Shown here: piece by piece, positions 5,523-6,169 of the stretch
How the letters are laid out: the number at the start of each line of letters is the position of its first letter
How positions within the stretch are numbered: position 1 is the stretch's first letter
Assembly: GCA_003447545.1 (NCBI GenBank)
Contig: DLYX01000126.1
Location: 1-6,169 of the forward strand
Reading direction: 5' to 3'
Source: Deltaproteobacteria bacterium
Lineage (GTDB): Bacteria; Desulfobacterota; Binatia; UBA12015
Length of the DNA stretch: 6,169 bases
Program-made: the position numbers and the translations under genes
Notes under the pieces: generated by a model
What the model was told of the DNA's origin: nothing
Databases searched by the model: none
What the model saw: the letters and a program-made list of their open reading frames with translations, nothing else

Positions 5523-6169
5523 TCAGGACTCGTCGCGGTCCCCCGGCAGGGCAAACGGCGGTCTCACCCATGAGGGATCCCTTCCGGGCGGGACCGGAAC
5601 CCGCTCGTGCTGGCGCTGCGCGAGCCGGAGGAGAACCGTCATCGATTTTTCGAACTCCTCCATGGGGCGAGTTTCGAAGCGGCCATCGGCGACCATCTCG
5701 TCGAAGAGCTCCTCGCCACGTTCGTTGCGCAAGATCACGATCGTCCAGTCCGTCGTCCCAACACCGCCGCAGGAGATATCGGCGAGCTCGCCGGTGAAAT
5801 CGCCGCAGTGATGACACTCCGCTCGCGCGTATTCCTGTGAGCGTTTCAACGGCATATCTACGACCTCGCCGTCCTTTTTGTAAATGAGGACCTTCCCCTT
5901 CACGTTGAATTTGGTGACTTCGCTCAGGGGAACGCCCATATCTTCCTGAATCTTGTCGACCATCAGCCCCTCGTAGGTGAATACCTCCGAGCAAAGTAAC
6001 CCGATCGTCCAGTCGACCCGGTCGCCGTAGCTCTTGAGAAAACGGGTCTGCTTCTCGACATGCTGCGGCTTCTTCTTGCCGTTGTCGAGAAAGGCGGGAT
6101 CGGCTTGCTGCCTCTCACGGATCGGAGCGATCTGGCAAGGCACACCGCCAAAGGCCACTTTTTCGGAGC
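5523..6169 (-). CDS. FrhB/FpoF-family F420-dependent oxidoreductase subunit (5' partial)
   Basis: C-terminal 214 residues of a coenzyme F420 hydrogenase/dehydrogenase beta-subunit-type iron-sulfur flavoprotein. These proteins move electrons between F420 and an iron-sulfur partner through FAD and [4Fe-4S] centres. The frame is open to the right edge; the GTG at 6156-6158 is internal, because the preceding codons complete the family motif (SEKVAFGGVPCQI). Visible features are GVPCQI, GLLCSEVFTYEGLM, VTKFNVKGK, then CHHCGDFTGELADISCGG and the TTDWTIVILRNERGEELF stretch. Cysteines at visible residues 11, 59, 118, 121 and 133 are candidate cluster ligands. Cys133 stands where methanogen relatives commonly have Val, as far as I recall. 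The last 25 or so residues are Pro/Arg-rich and look lineage-specific. Roughly 100-150 N-terminal residues are missing. Its place beside F420 synthesis genes favours F420 as substrate, but relatives such as the ferredoxin-dependent vinyl reductase BciB share the fold. The partner enzyme is not visible. Confidence 0.9.
   Translation of the reverse strand, partial: SEKVAFGGVPCQIAPIRERQQADPAFLDNGKKKPQHVEKQTRFLKSYGDRVDWTIGLLCSEVFTYEGLMVDKIQEDMGVPLSEVTKFNVKGKVLIYKKDGEVVDMPLKRSQEYARAECHHCGDFTGELADISCGGVGTTDWTIVILRNERGEELFDEMVADGRFETRPMEEFEKSMTVLLRLAQRQHERVPVPPGRDPSWVRPPFALPGDRDES

Noticed and set aside
5054..5797. 247-codon + strand frame bridging the end of cofE and the FrhB-like gene
   Set aside because: It is out of frame with cofE, runs antisense into a conserved gene, and its Arg/Pro-rich composition is typical of shadow frames in GC-rich DNA.
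6156..6158. GTG as start of the FrhB-like gene
   Set aside because: Codons upstream to the window edge continue the family motif, so the gene begins outside the window.
1..6169. Mobile elements, CRISPR arrays, tRNA or rRNA genes
   Set aside because: No transposase, long repeats, regularly spaced repeats or recognisable structural RNA sequence was seen; nearly all the window is conserved coding sequence.

Overview
The window is a dense, high-GC (about 60% by eye) bacterial segment whose core is a coenzyme F420 biosynthesis cluster, cofG-cofH-cofD-cofE, on the + strand. It is flanked upstream by the 3' part of a sigma-54-dependent response regulator gene (+ strand). Downstream is the 3' part of a convergent FrhB-family, F420-dependent iron-sulfur flavoprotein gene (- strand). 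The sigma-54 activator, cofG and cofH as separate genes (not fused as fbiC) and a CofE without the FbiB nitroreductase domain all argue against an actinobacterium. A Gram-negative-type, probably uncultured, F420-producing bacterium fits, but the phylum cannot be fixed from this sequence.

Layout: 1-1289 NtrC-family regulator, open at the left edge. 1290-1361 short intergenic region with a TATAAT box and a small set of competing hairpins. 1362-2564 cofG, interrupted at codon 274 by a single in-frame TAA. 2561-3742 cofH, overlapping the cofG end by ATGA. 3776-4735 cofD. 4737-5510 cofE. A 12-bp gap follows, then 5523-6169 the FrhB-like gene on the opposite strand, open at the right edge. There is no gene-free stretch over 300 bases, and no RNA gene, mobile element or CRISPR array was seen.

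Working together: CofG and CofH join a tyrosine-derived radical to 5-amino-6-ribitylaminouracil to make the deazaflavin Fo. CofD adds the phospho-lactyl (or phosphoenolpyruvyl) arm, and CofE adds the glutamate tail. CofC/FbiD, which activates the three-carbon unit for CofD, is not in the window. The FrhB-like protein is a plausible user of the product, passing electrons between F420 and an iron-sulfur partner.

The most notable observation is the lone stop codon in cofG. The frame stays open and conserved for 126 codons after it, no other damage is visible, and the codon sits where an acidic residue is expected. A recent nonsense mutation, an assembly error, or a genuinely two-piece or recoded CofG are all possible. 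No wholly new system is evident.
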